Positions 44,323 to 53,268 of a DNA stretch of 64,000 nucleotides are shown here, one piece after another (within the stretch, counting starts at the first letter, position 1; every line of letters begins with the position of its first letter). The stretch is taken from assembly GCF_000974485.1 (NCBI RefSeq), contig NZ_BBOM01000006.1, positions 744,001 through 808,000 on the forward strand, written 5' to 3'. The translations under genes were made by a program, and so were the position numbers. The notes beneath the pieces are model-generated. The model made no database searches, was not told the origin of the DNA, and saw only the letters and a list, made by a program, of their open reading frames with translations. This stretch comes from Streptomyces sp. NBRC 109706 (GTDB lineage Bacteria > Actinomycetota > Actinomycetes > Streptomycetales > Streptomycetaceae).

Positions 44323-45255
44323 GTGAGCGCACAGACGCCGGTGTACGAGGCCCTGGACGAGCGGTTCCGCAGCGAGCGGTGCGGGGCGGGGGACAGACGG
44401 CTGGAGACGCTGCACCAGGGCTCCCGGTGGGCGGAGGGCCCGCTCTATGTGCCGGCCGGGCGGTATCTGTTGTGGAGCGACATCCCCAACGACCGGCTGC
44501 TGCGCTGGGACGAGACCACGGGCCAGGTCGGTGTCTTCCGCCGCTCGGCCGGCTTCCCCAACGGCAACACCCTCGACGGACAGGGCCGGTTGATCACCTG
44601 TGAGCAGGGCAACCGCCGGGTCACCAGGACGGAGCACGACGGCTCGATCACGGTGCTGGCCGATCGTTTCCAGGGCAAGCGGCTCAACAGCCCCAACGAC
44701 GCCGCCGTGCGGTCCGACGGCTCGGTCTGGTTCTCCGATCCGGAGTTCGGCATCGCCAGCGACTACGAGGGCCATCGCGCCGCCAGCGAGATCGGCGCCC
44801 GCAACGTCTACCGGATCGACCCCGCCAGCGGCGAGGTGCGGCTGGTCGCCGACGGCTTCGTCGGCCCCAACGGCCTTGTCTTCTCGCCGGACGAGTCGCG
44901 GCTCTATGTCTCGGACAGCGTGGCCAACCACATCCGCGTGTTCCGCGTCAGGGACGACGACACCCTCGCCGACGAGGGCGTCTTCACCAGCTGCGCCCGG
45001 GGGAAGTTCGACAACATCCGCTTCGACGACGCGGGTCGGCTCTGGGCCGCGGCCATGGAGGACGGGGTGCACTGCTACCACCCGGACGGCACGCTGCTGG
45101 GCCGTGTGCTGGTCCCCGAGGTGGTGGCCAACATCCGGTTCGGCGGCCTCCGCCGGAACCGGATGTTCATCGCCGGCACCACGTCGATCTATTCGCTGAT
45201 GATGAGTGTCACGGGCCTGCCGGCCCTGCCCACGGCGCGGTCGCCGCGCGCTTAA
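44323..45255 (+). CDS. SMP-30/gluconolactonase-family protein
   Basis: 310 residues, GTG start. Six-bladed propeller motifs are clear: RWAEGPLYVPAGRYLLWSDI, PNGNTLDGQGRLITCEQ, LNSPNDAAVRSDGSVWFSDP and GPNGLVFSPDESRLYVSDS, which carry the metal-binding Glu, Asn and Asp residues. It hydrolyses sugar lactones or similar esters. Being 22 bases after the EamA gene, it is probably co-transcribed. The initiator tRNA follows on the same strand. Confidence 0.9.
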   Translation: MSAQTPVYEALDERFRSERCGAGDRRLETLHQGSRWAEGPLYVPAGRYLLWSDIPNDRLLRWDETTGQVGVFRRSAGFPNGNTLDGQGRLITCEQGNRRVTRTEHDGSITVLADRFQGKRLNSPNDAAVRSDGSVWFSDPEFGIASDYEGHRAASEIGARNVYRIDPASGEVRLVADGFVGPNGLVFSPDESRLYVSDSVANHIRVFRVRDDDTLADEGVFTSCARGKFDNIRFDDAGRLWAAAMEDGVHCYHPDGTLLGRVLVPEVVANIRFGGLRRNRMFIAGTTSIYSLMMSVTGLPALPTARSPRA

Positions 45256-45299
45256 TGGCAACGAGCACCCCCCGGCATGGCGTAGGGTAGATCTCACGA

Positions 45300-45376
45300 C
45301 GCGGGGTGGAGCAGCTCGGTAGCTCGCTGGGCTCATAACCCAGAGGTCGCAGGTTCAAATCCTGTCCCCGCTACCA
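45300..45376 (+). tRNA. Initiator tRNA-fMet (CAU)
   Basis: 77 nt including encoded CCA. The CTCATAA anticodon loop sits on a stem with three consecutive G:C pairs (TGGG/CCCA), and the first base pair is a mismatch (C1 with U72), both hallmarks of the initiator. The T-arm is GCAGG-TTCAAAT-CCTGT. All arms fold normally. Confidence 0.97.
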
Positions 45377-45381
45377 CGAAT

Positions 45382-45415
45382 CGATGGGCCCGACGCCAAG
45401 GCGTCGGGCCCATCG
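45382..45415 (+). terminator. tRNA terminator hairpin
   Basis: CGATGGGCCCGACGCC and its exact complement are separated by two bases, a 16-bp stem five bases after the tRNA end. Confidence 0.9.
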
Positions 45416-46114
45416 CCGTTTCGCTGGGCGCGAGGCCAAGCCGCCGCAGCCGCCCCGGACTTCGGGCACCGCCCCCGTCGTCCCCGCTGCCCGCGATGCG
45501 CCCCCGGGCTGCTCCTATTGGCAGCGCCTTCGCCAGCCGTTTGCTTCCCGCCCGGTCCACCAGCGCCCCGCTGCGCACTGCCTCCGTCTACGGGTCCACG
45601 CCCTCACCCACGCGGGCCCGCTTCGCCCGGCCCGGCGACGCATAGGCCCGCTCCACCTCGGCCGCCCCCGCCCGGGCCTGCTTCGCTCAAGCCGCCCCTG
45701 CCCGGGCCGCCCTCGCCCGGGCCGTCCCCGCCCGGGCCGACCCCGCCCGGTTTGGCTTTGCCTGGGCGCTCTGCCGCCCCGGGTTTGTCTCGTTCGGGTG
45801 GGTCAGGTTGTTTTCTGCTGGTTCGGTGGCGGGCCCGCGAGCCTGCTGTGCACCGTTACTGCCCACTGCCTCCGTCTACCGAGCCGCGCCCTCGTCCGGG
45901 CCTGCCTCGTCTGACCCGGCATCACTCAGGCTGCCTATGTCTGGGCCGCCCTCGCCCGGGCCGCCCCCACCCGGGCGGGCTTCGCCCGGGCCGGCTTTGC
46001 CCGTGTGCTCTGCCGCCCCGGGTCTGTCTCGTTCGGGTGGGTCAGGTTGTTTTCTGCTGGTTCGGTGGTGGCCCCGCCAGCCTGCTGTGGACCGTTCCCG
46101 CCCACCGCCTTCGT
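45416..46114. other. Repetitive non-coding stretch after the initiator tRNA
   Basis: About 700 bp of low-complexity DNA dominated by GCCCGGGCC- and CGCCCGGGCCG-type short repeats plus two long direct repeats (listed separately). Open frames here give only proline/glycine strings and lack start signals, so I call it non-coding. Confidence 0.6.
45768..45890. repeat. Direct repeat, copy 1 (about 123 bp)
   Basis: Matches 46007-46129 without gaps at an offset of 239 bases, with about nine substitutions. A shorter related piece (GCACTGCCTCCGTCTAC) occurs near 45577. Confidence 0.85.
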
Positions 46115-46129
46115 CTACCGAGCCGCGCC
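46007..46129. repeat. Direct repeat, copy 2 (about 123 bp)
   Basis: Second copy of the repeat at 45768. Its last 15 bases form the 3' end of the WYL regulator gene, including its stop codon. Confidence 0.85.
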
Positions 46130-47230
46130 GTCGCCTGACCCGGCCGCGCCCAGGTCCTCCCCACCCGTCCCCGTCCCGCCCGAGCGGTCCCCGCCAGGCT
46201 CCGTCTCGCCTGGGCGGTCCCCGCCCGGTTCTGGCCCTGCCCCGGGCGGAGCGGGGGTGTGGTCCGGCGCTGCCCGCGCTCGGGCAAAGCGGTGGGCGAG
46301 TAGGTCGAGGTGGGTGAGGAGTTCGGGGTTGTCCTGGACTTCGAAGTCCGCGTCCAGCATGCCGAGCCAGACGGCCAGCGTCTCGACCGAGTCGGCCCCC
46401 GTGTGCAGCAGAGAGCGGTCGGGCCCTGCCGGTTCGACCACGCCGACCGACCAGGGCAACCGTTCCGTCAGGCGTTCCGCCGGGATGTGGACCAGCACCC
46501 GGGCCCGCACCCGCCAGGGGGCCGCCGCGATGCCACGGGAGACATAGCCGGCGACATCCTCGTCGGGCAGCGGTCTGGCCGTGAACCGGGGGCCGTTGGG
46601 GACGCGCGGGGTGAGCCGGTCCACCCGGAAGGTGCGCCAGTCCTCGCGCGCGATGTCCCAGGCGATCAGATACCAGCGGCGCCCGTAGTTGACCAGCCGA
46701 TAGGGCTCGGCCTCCCGTCGCACCGGCTCGCTGGCGCGGTGGGTCAGATAGTCGAAACGGAGCCGTTCCCGGTCGCGGCAGGCCGCGGCGATGGTGGTCA
46801 GCGTCTCGGGGGAGACCCTGGACTCCGACTCGCGCGCCGGGATCGCCACCGTATAGCTGTTCAACGCGCCGACGCGGCGGCGGAGTCGGGGCGGCAGCAC
46901 CTGTTCCAGCTTGGTCAGCGCGCTGAGCGAGGACTCCTCGATGCCGCTGATCGCGCCCCCGGTCGCGGTGCGCAGGCCGACCGCGACGGCCACCGCCTCC
47001 TCGTCGTCGAGCAGCAGCGGCGGCAGGGTGCTGCCCGCGCCGAGGCGGTAGCCGCCGATCGAGCCCCGGACGGCGTCCACCGGATACCCGAGCCGGCGCA
47101 GCCGGTCGACGTCGTTCCTCACCGTTCTGGTCGTCACCTGTAGTCGCTCGGCCAACTCCGGGCCCGTCCACTCGCGCGGCGTCTGCAGCAGCGAGAGAAG
47201 GCGAAGCAGGCGAGCCGATGTCTCCAACAT
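46115..47230 (-). CDS. WYL-domain transcriptional regulator (YafY type)
   Basis: 371 residues from ATG 47230, which matches the usual family start MLETSARLLRLLSLLQ; an ATG three codons upstream is possible. A DeoR-type winged helix (about 1-60; LAERLQVTTRTVRNDVDRLR) is followed by the WYL domain with YRLVNYGRRWYLIAWD and FRVDRL. The last ~50 residues are repetitive Pro/Gly/Glu/Asp of the form GGDRPGETEPGGDRSGGTG, and the stop codon lies within a long direct repeat. It is divergent from an efflux gene with a perfect inverted repeat between them. Confidence 0.9.
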   Translation of the reverse strand: MLETSARLLRLLSLLQTPREWTGPELAERLQVTTRTVRNDVDRLRRLGYPVDAVRGSIGGYRLGAGSTLPPLLLDDEEAVAVAVGLRTATGGAISGIEESSLSALTKLEQVLPPRLRRRVGALNSYTVAIPARESESRVSPETLTTIAAACRDRERLRFDYLTHRASEPVRREAEPYRLVNYGRRWYLIAWDIAREDWRTFRVDRLTPRVPNGPRFTARPLPDEDVAGYVSRGIAAAPWRVRARVLVHIPAERLTERLPWSVGVVEPAGPDRSLLHTGADSVETLAVWLGMLDADFEVQDNPELLTHLDLLAHRFARARAAPDHTPAPPGAGPEPGGDRPGETEPGGDRSGGTGTGGEDLGAAGSGDGAAR

Positions 47231-47253
47231 GTGATCCATCCTGCGCGCGATAC

Positions 47254-47270
47254 AGGAACGATCCGTTCCT
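47254..47270. promoter_or_regulatory. Operator between WYL regulator and efflux gene
   Basis: AGGAACG-ATC-CGTTCCT is a perfect 7-bp inverted repeat 24-40 bases from both gene starts, the expected position for regulator binding. Confidence 0.6.
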
Positions 47271-47293
47271 ATCTCCCTGTGAGAGTACGGGAC

Positions 47294-48769
47294 ATGGAGA
47301 ACGCGATGGGAACCCGTCTGCGCTGGCTCGGCCTCTGGTCGCTGCTGGCCGCGATGTTGATGAACCTGCTGGACGCCACCGTGGTGACGGTCGCCGGGCC
47401 GGCGATCAGGGCCGATCTCGGCGGGTCGGAGGCAAGCCTCCAGTGGATGGCCGCCTCCTACACCCTCGCCATGGCGGTGGGGCTGCTGACCGGCGGTCGG
47501 CTCGGCGACATGTGGGGGCGGCGCCGGGTGCTGCTGGCGGGGGAGGCCGGCTTTCTGCTCGCCTCGCTGGCCTGCGCCGCCGCCTGGTCGCCCGAGGCGC
47601 TGATCGTGGCGCGGGTGGTGCAGGGGCTCTGCGCGGCGGTGATGGTGCCGCAGGTGTTCGGCCTGATCCGGGACCTGTTCCCGCCGCGGGAGATCGGCAA
47701 GGCGTTCGGCGCGTTGGGGCCGGTGATCGGGCTGGCCACCGTGCTGGGGCCGATCGTCGCCGGGGTGCTGGTGGACGCCGACATCCTGGGCAGCGGCTGG
47801 CGGATGGTCTTTCTGATCAACCTGCCGATCGCCGTCTTCGGGTTGGCCGTCGGCGCCCGGGTGTTGCCGAGGAGCCGGGGCGACCGGACGCTGCGGCTGG
47901 ACGGTCCCGGCGCGGCGCTGGCCAGCGTGGGCATGTTCCTGTTGATCTTCCCGCTGGTGCAGGGGCGGGAACTGGGCTGGCCCGGCTGGCTGTTGGGCCT
48001 CTCGGTGGGCGCGCTGCTGTCGCTGGGCGGCTTTGTGATCAGGCAACGGGCACGGTCGGCGGCCGGTCGGGTGCCGCTGGTGGAACTGAGCGTGCTGGCC
48101 AAGCGCTCCTATACCGCCGGCGTGGGGTTCACCCTGGTGTTCTTCAGCGCCATCGTCGGCTTCTCCCTGGTGATGTCGTTGCTGCTGCAACTGGGCCTTG
48201 GCTTCGGACCGTTGCGGGCGAGCCTGGCGATGGCGCCGTGGGCGGTCGGCGGGTTCCTCGGTTCCGGGTTCGCCGCCGCCACGATGGCCAGGTTGGGACG
48301 CCGGGTGCTCCATCTCGGGCTGGCGCTGATGGTGGTCGGGCTGGCCGGTACCTACGGGGTGATCGACGGGGTGGGCGCCGAGTTGACCGGTTGGAGCCTG
48401 GCGCCCGTGCTCCTGGTCTATGGGCTCGGCATGGGCATGATCTTCGTGCCGCTCTTCGACATCATCATGGCGAAGGTCGACGACGGCGAGGTGGGTTCCG
48501 CGTCCGGACTGCTGGAGTCCTTCCAGCAGTTGGGCGCCAGCCTGGGCGTCGCGGTGCTGGGCACGGTCTTCTTCTCCACCGTCGGGGCCACCCCGCTGGT
48601 CGACGACCATCTGCTGGCCGCTCGTCAGGTGACGCTGATCGCACTCGGGTTGACCGTGCTGGCCTTTCTGCTCGGCTTCCTGTTGCCCCGCAGGGCCAGG
48701 GAGGCCGCCACGCCGACCACCCCCGAGGCGCCGGCGGAGGCCGCCCGGCGGGAGCCGGCACTGATCTGA
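47294..48769 (+). CDS. MFS drug transporter, DHA2 (EmrB/QacA) family
   Basis: 491 residues with about 14 membrane helices. Signatures are LLDATVVTVAGPAIRADLGG (motif C of helix 1 in this family), SYTLAMAVGLLTGGRLGDMWG and GRRRVLLAGEAGFLLASLA. ATG 47294 was chosen with GAGAGTACGGG upstream; ATG 47306 is an alternative. It is expected to export drugs or a secondary metabolite by proton antiport, under control of the divergent WYL regulator. Confidence 0.93.
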   Translation: MENAMGTRLRWLGLWSLLAAMLMNLLDATVVTVAGPAIRADLGGSEASLQWMAASYTLAMAVGLLTGGRLGDMWGRRRVLLAGEAGFLLASLACAAAWSPEALIVARVVQGLCAAVMVPQVFGLIRDLFPPREIGKAFGALGPVIGLATVLGPIVAGVLVDADILGSGWRMVFLINLPIAVFGLAVGARVLPRSRGDRTLRLDGPGAALASVGMFLLIFPLVQGRELGWPGWLLGLSVGALLSLGGFVIRQRARSAAGRVPLVELSVLAKRSYTAGVGFTLVFFSAIVGFSLVMSLLLQLGLGFGPLRASLAMAPWAVGGFLGSGFAAATMARLGRRVLHLGLALMVVGLAGTYGVIDGVGAELTGWSLAPVLLVYGLGMGMIFVPLFDIIMAKVDDGEVGSASGLLESFQQLGASLGVAVLGTVFFSTVGATPLVDDHLLAARQVTLIALGLTVLAFLLGFLLPRRAREAATPTTPEAPAEAARREPALI

Positions 48770-48831
48770 CCCGACCTGACCCGACCTGACCTGAACTGAA
48801 CTGAATCGGACCGGACCGGACCGGTGGCGAT

Positions 48832-48871
48832 CCCGAGGTGGGGGTGGGGATATCCCCACCCCCACCTCGGG
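48832..48871. promoter_or_regulatory. Perfect 40-bp palindrome
   Basis: Twenty bases from CCCGAGGTGGGGGTGGGGAT are followed directly by their exact complement, with no loop (centre GATATC). It lies 63 bp after the efflux gene stop and 47 bp before the ArsR-type start. It may be both a terminator and the binding site of the ArsR-type regulator. Confidence 0.75.
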
Positions 48872-48918
48872 TGTTCACCCGATCGTGCACAACCACCTGT
48901 GCACAGCAGTCTGTGCAT

Positions 48919-49551
48919 ATGCCCTCCACACCGCATATGCCCTCCACGCCCTCGCTTCCGGCGCTCCAGGCCCTCGCCCACCCCCGGCGGCTGGGCATTC
49001 TGGACCAGCTGAACCGGCATGGTCCGGCCACCGGCGCCGGGCTGGCCCGCGCCCTCGGCCTCAACACCGGGGCCACCAGCTACCATCTGCGCGCCCTGGC
49101 CCGGCACGGCTTTGTCGAGGAGACCGGGCCGCCGGACGGCGCCACCTGCCGGTCGAGGGAACGCTGGTGGCGCGCCGTCGCGCAGGATCTGCGCCTTCCT
49201 CCGCGCAGCGAGCAGGACCCCGGGACACGGGCCGTGGTGGACGAGATGAACCGTCTCGCCTACGTCTCCGACCTGCGGCTCTTCGCCCAACGCCAGGGTG
49301 CGGACGAGGAGTCGGGCCCCTGGCGTGACGCCTTCCCCTACTCCCGGGGCACCGTCCGGCTGACCCCGGCCGAGCTGCGGGAGCTGTTCGAGGACTATCT
49401 GGCGCTGCTCAACCGCTACCGCCGCGCCGAGGCGGACACGCCGCCCGGGGCCCGCGCGGTGCTCACCCGTTTCCTCGCCTTCCCCGCGCCGGCGCGTCCG
49501 CCCGAGGACGACGACGACCCGCCCGCCGGCCCGTGCCGCGCTGCGGCTTGA
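48919..49551 (+). CDS. ArsR-family helix-turn-helix regulator
   Basis: 210 residues from ATG 48919; an ATG at 48937 is created by an 18-bp tandem duplication (CATATGCCCTCCACaCcg) and is equally plausible. Neither has a clear ribosome binding site. The winged helix reads ALAHPRRLGILDQLNRHGPA, then LARALGLNTGATSYHLRALARHG, followed by a helical ligand/dimer region. No ArsR metal cysteines are present. The ABC transporter genes follow after four bases, so it probably controls them. Confidence 0.85.
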   Translation: MPSTPHMPSTPSLPALQALAHPRRLGILDQLNRHGPATGAGLARALGLNTGATSYHLRALARHGFVEETGPPDGATCRSRERWWRAVAQDLRLPPRSEQDPGTRAVVDEMNRLAYVSDLRLFAQRQGADEESGPWRDAFPYSRGTVRLTPAELRELFEDYLALLNRYRRAEADTPPGARAVLTRFLAFPAPARPPEDDDDPPAGPCRAAA

Positions 49552-49555
49552 GCGG

Positions 49556-50296
49556 GTGACCAAGTCCTACGGCCGGTCCCCAGGGCGGTCCCCCGGCCGG
49601 TCCCCGGGCCGCGAGGGGCGAGGCGTTCTGGCGTTGGACGCCGTCTCCACCGTTGTCCCCGGCGGCACCTTCACCGCAGTGATGGGCCCGTCCGGCTCCG
49701 GCAAGAGCACCCTGCTGCACTGCGCCGCCGGACTGGATCGGGTGACATCGGGCAGTTGCTGGATCGGGGAGACCGAACTGGGCGGACTGTCGGAGAACCA
49801 GCTGACCGCGTTGCGGCGCCAGCGGATCGGTTTTGTCTTCCAGTCGTTCAACCTTGTTCCGGCGCTGACCGTTCGGCATAACATCGCGCTTCCGCTGCGG
49901 CTCGCCGGACGGCGCGTCGACCGGCGCCGGATCGACGAGCTGCTGGAGCGGGTCGGCCTGGCCGGGAAGGCCGGGGCCCGGCCGGCCCAGCTCTCCGGCG
50001 GTCAGCAGCAACGCGTCGCCATCGCCAGGGCGTTGATCACGGAACCCGAGGTGATCTTCGGCGACGAGCCGACCGGCGCGCTGGACACGGTGACGGCGCG
50101 GGAGATCCTGGACCTGCTCCGCTCCTGCGTCCGGGACGGCGGCCGGACCGTGGTGATGGTCACCCACGATCCGGTGGCCGCCTCCTTCGCCGACACCGTG
50201 CTCTTCCTGGCCGACGGGCGGATCGTCGACGAGTTGGCCGCGCCCACCGCCGAGCGGGTCGCCGACCGGATGACGCGACTGGGGGCGTGGGCCTGA
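49556..50296 (+). CDS. ABC transporter ATP-binding protein (MacB/LolD type)
   Basis: 246 residues. Walker A GPSGSGKST, Q-loop FVFQSFNLVP, signature LSGGQQQR and Walker B VIFGDEPTGALD are intact. GTG 49556 gives a short N-terminus; a CTG at 49541 would add LRLER, as in the family. The first beta-hairpin contains an insertion of repeats RSPGRSPGRSPG encoded by tandem CCGGTCCCC-like units. Its stop overlaps the permease start as TGATG. With the permease it should form a MacB-like export or mechanotransduction complex. Confidence 0.93.
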   Translation: MTKSYGRSPGRSPGRSPGREGRGVLALDAVSTVVPGGTFTAVMGPSGSGKSTLLHCAAGLDRVTSGSCWIGETELGGLSENQLTALRRQRIGFVFQSFNLVPALTVRHNIALPLRLAGRRVDRRRIDELLERVGLAGKAGARPAQLSGGQQQRVAIARALITEPEVIFGDEPTGALDTVTAREILDLLRSCVRDGGRTVVMVTHDPVAASFADTVLFLADGRIVDELAAPTAERVADRMTRLGAWA

Positions 50297-52812
50297 TGTT
50301 GCACTACACCCTGGCGACCCTGCGCGCCCGCGGGGCCGGCTTCGTCGGCGCCTTTCTCGCCCTGCTGTGCGCTGCCGCGCTGGTCACCTCCTGCGGAATG
50401 CTGCTGGAGACCGGTCTGCGCGGCGAGATCAGCGCCGAACGTTACGCCGGAACTCCCGTGATCGTTACCGGCGATCAGAATGTGCATCACGTCAAACAGA
50501 AGGGCGATAAGACCAAGCACAAGGCCAAGCCGGTTTTCGAGCGGGTATGGATACCGGCGGACACCGTCGATCAACTCCGGTCGGTGGACGGGGTGGCCGA
50601 GGTGCTGCCCGAAGTCTCGTTCCCGGCCGTGCCCATGGACGACGGGGGGCCGTTGGACGCCGGTGGCCCCGAGGCGCTGGGGCATGGCTGGACCTCCGCC
50701 GCGATCACCCCGTTCCAACTGGTCGAGGGCGAGGAGCCGGCGGCCGACGACCAGGTGGTGCTGGACGGCGCCCTGGCCCGCCGCACCGGGCTCGCCCCCG
50801 GCGACCGGGTGACCGTCCAGGCCACCGGCCGCCCCACCGACTACACCGTGGTCGGCCTGGCCACCCCCCGCGCGGGCGAACTCACCGAGCAGGCCGCCCT
50901 GTTCTTCACCGACCGGGAGGCCGAACGGCTGGCCGTCCGGCCCGGACAGGTCGCCGCCATCGGCGTCGTTCCCGAACCGGGCGTCGACGAGGGCGCGTTG
51001 GCCGACCGGCTGGAGACGGCGCTGGCCGACGGCCCGCTCCAGGTGCGGACCGGCGGCGAACGCGGCCCCGCCGAGTTCCTGGGCGCCGCCCGCGCCCGCG
51101 TCCAACTCGTCAGCATGGGCGGCGCCATCGGCGGCACCGGGCTGCTGGTCGCCGTGCTGGTGGTGGTCGGCACCTTCGCGCTCACCGGCCGGCAACGCCG
51201 CGCGGAACTCGCCCTGTTGCGCGCCATCGCCGCCACCCCGCGCCAGATCCGCCGGCTGATCGGCCGCGAGGCGCTGCTCATCGGGCTGGCCGCCGGGCTG
51301 CTCGGCGCCGTCCTGGGCATCCCCCTGGGCCGTTGGCTCTTCGACGAGTTCGTCGCCATGGGCACCGTGCCGCCCACCCTCGGCCTGGTCGCCGGCTTCC
51401 TCCCGCCGGCCGCCGCCGTGCTGGCCACCGCCGTCGCGGCCTGGGGCGCGGCCCGGATCTCGGCCCGCAGGACCGCCCGGGTGCGCCCCGCCGAGGCGCT
51501 GGCCGAGGCCGCGGTCGAACCCCGGAACGCCGGCTGGCTCCGGCCGTCGACGGGCGTGCTCGCCCTCGCCGGCGGCGCGGTGCTGCTGGCCGTGCTCTCG
51601 ACGTTGCGCACCGAACCCGCGGCCACCCCCGTCACCTATCTGAGCGTGCTGCTGCTCTGCGTCGGCGTCGCCCTGCTCGGCCCGCAGTTGGCCCGTCTCG
51701 CCTTCGCGCTGGCCGCTCTCCCGCTCCGGCTCTTCCGGGTGACCGGCCATCTCGCCATCGAACACGCCCGCGCCAACGCGGCCCGACTGGCCGCCGTGAT
51801 CACCCCGTTGACCCTGCTGATCGCCATGGCCTGCACCATTGCCTTCAGCGGGACCACCCTGGGGAACGCCGCCGAACGGCAGGTCAGGGACGGGGTGTCG
51901 GCCGACTGGGTGGTGACGGCCGAGGGGCCAGGAGTGCCGGCCGAGGCCGCCGAACGGCTCCGCGAACTGCCCGGCACCACCGCCGTCACCGAGGTGCTGC
52001 ACAGCACCCTGCGCACCCCCGGGCTCGACAGGTACACCGCGCGGGGCGTCACCGCCGATGGCCTGGCCGGGACGCTCGACCTCGCCGTCTCAGCGGGCTC
52101 GATCGACCGGCTCGACGAGGACACCGTCGCGGTCAGCGATCTGGTCGCCGACGGCCACGGGATCGGCCCCGGCGACGAGTTCGCGCTGGTCCTGGGCGAC
52201 GGCACCCCCGTCACCCTCACCGTGGCCGCCGTCTACGAACGCGGGCTCGGCTTCGGGGACCTCGTCCTCGACCATGCCCTGCTGGTGCGCCATGTGGACC
52301 ATCCGCTGGCCGAGTCCGTGCTGGTCAGCGGCGCGGCCGACGCCGAGGAACTGTCCCGGGCGCTCGCCGGCTTCCCCGGCCTCTCGGTGGCCGGCGGCGA
52401 CCGGATGGCCGAGTCGACGGCCGCCGCCCACGCCACCAACGCCGAGGTCGCGTTTCTGGGCATGGGACTGGTCCTCGCGTTCACCACCATTGCCTCGGTC
52501 AACACCCTGGCCCTGGCCACCGCCGAGAGGTCCCGGGAGTTCGCGTTGCTCCGGCTGGTCGGCACCACCCGGCGCCAGCTGCGCGCCATGGTGCGCCTGG
52601 AAACGCTCACCGTGGCGGCGGTCGCGATCGTCCTCGGCACCGCCATCGCGCTGGCCACCCTCACCGCCTTCAGCGCCGGGATGACGGGACGGGCGGCCCC
52701 GTCCCCGGCCCCCACCGGCTATCTGGCCATCGTCGCCGGAGCCACCGCGCTGGCCCTGGCCGCCACCGCCGTCCCCGCCCGGCTGGCCGCCCGCGAACGG
52801 GCCGGGCGCTGA
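50296..52812 (+). CDS. FtsX-like ABC permease
   Basis: 838 residues with two FtsX repeats. An N-terminal helix (FVGAFLALLCAAALVTSC) is followed by a periplasmic/extracellular domain (about 40-260) and three helices around 270-400. A second helix at 480-510 and a second external domain follow, with three final helices ending near residue 835. ATG 50296 overlaps the ATPase stop. A short Lys/His-rich stretch (HHVKQKGDKTKHKAK) near residue 60 is unusual for such a GC-rich gene. Partner of the preceding ATPase. Confidence 0.93.
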   Translation: MLHYTLATLRARGAGFVGAFLALLCAAALVTSCGMLLETGLRGEISAERYAGTPVIVTGDQNVHHVKQKGDKTKHKAKPVFERVWIPADTVDQLRSVDGVAEVLPEVSFPAVPMDDGGPLDAGGPEALGHGWTSAAITPFQLVEGEEPAADDQVVLDGALARRTGLAPGDRVTVQATGRPTDYTVVGLATPRAGELTEQAALFFTDREAERLAVRPGQVAAIGVVPEPGVDEGALADRLETALADGPLQVRTGGERGPAEFLGAARARVQLVSMGGAIGGTGLLVAVLVVVGTFALTGRQRRAELALLRAIAATPRQIRRLIGREALLIGLAAGLLGAVLGIPLGRWLFDEFVAMGTVPPTLGLVAGFLPPAAAVLATAVAAWGAARISARRTARVRPAEALAEAAVEPRNAGWLRPSTGVLALAGGAVLLAVLSTLRTEPAATPVTYLSVLLLCVGVALLGPQLARLAFALAALPLRLFRVTGHLAIEHARANAARLAAVITPLTLLIAMACTIAFSGTTLGNAAERQVRDGVSADWVVTAEGPGVPAEAAERLRELPGTTAVTEVLHSTLRTPGLDRYTARGVTADGLAGTLDLAVSAGSIDRLDEDTVAVSDLVADGHGIGPGDEFALVLGDGTPVTLTVAAVYERGLGFGDLVLDHALLVRHVDHPLAESVLVSGAADAEELSRALAGFPGLSVAGGDRMAESTAAAHATNAEVAFLGMGLVLAFTTIASVNTLALATAERSREFALLRLVGTTRRQLRAMVRLETLTVAAVAIVLGTAIALATLTAFSAGMTGRAAPSPAPTGYLAIVAGATALALAATAVPARLAARERAGR

Positions 52813-52963
52813 GCCCGAGGCCGCGCCCGGCGCCGGTCCCCGCACCTCAGCGCCGGACCCGGCGGCGAACCCCGGAGCCGGACCCGGGCGGTGATATTTG
52901 GCGGCGGCCCCGCGCCATTGCCGTCAGACTGGAGCGTCGCACCATCGAGGAGAGGACCATTCC

Positions 52964-53197
52964 ATGGCCAAGCGCGCACCCCAACCCTCCCGCATCGGAG
53001 CCCAGTCCCCGGCCGGGCGGGGCGGCTTCCGCCCGCTCGGCGAGCCCGAGGAGGTCACCCCCGACCCCAACGGCAACCGCGCCCAGCGCCGCGCGGCGGC
53101 CAAGGCCGCCAAACAGGGCCGCCTCCCCGAGACCGCCGAGGCCACGGAGGGCGAGAACGAGCAGAGCGACGGGACCGAAGGGACCGAGGACAAGTAA
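52964..53197 (+). CDS. Small hydrophilic conserved protein
   Basis: 77 residues from ATG 52964 with a strong GAGGAGAGGA site. The sequence is basic at the N-terminus, has NGNRAQRRAAAKAAKQG in the middle and an acidic Glu/Asp/Thr tail. It lacks hydrophobic segments and is probably disordered. It resembles small proteins common in Streptomyces whose role is unknown. A terminator follows about 55 bp later. Confidence 0.7.
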   Translation: MAKRAPQPSRIGAQSPAGRGGFRPLGEPEEVTPDPNGNRAQRRAAAKAAKQGRLPETAEATEGENEQSDGTEGTEDK

Positions 53198-53252
53198 CGA
53201 GCACGACCCCGCCGGGGCCCTGGGCCGGCGGCCGGCCGAACCCGAGACGCCC

Positions 53253-53268
53253 CGCCCCGCGCGGGGCG
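53253..53268 (+). terminator. Terminator after the small protein gene
   Basis: CGCCCCGC-GCGGGGCG followed by CTTTCG. The rest of 53198-53483 holds only the leader of the XRE gene; I see no other element. Confidence 0.6.

Noticed and set aside
45518..46138. Long proline/glycine-rich open frames that look collagen-like
   Set aside because: They arise from CCCGGGC repeats, have no start signal or codon bias, and overlap the end of the WYL gene on the other strand.
48832..48871. CRISPR-like palindromic repeat
   Set aside because: Single copy, no spacers and no cas genes in the window.
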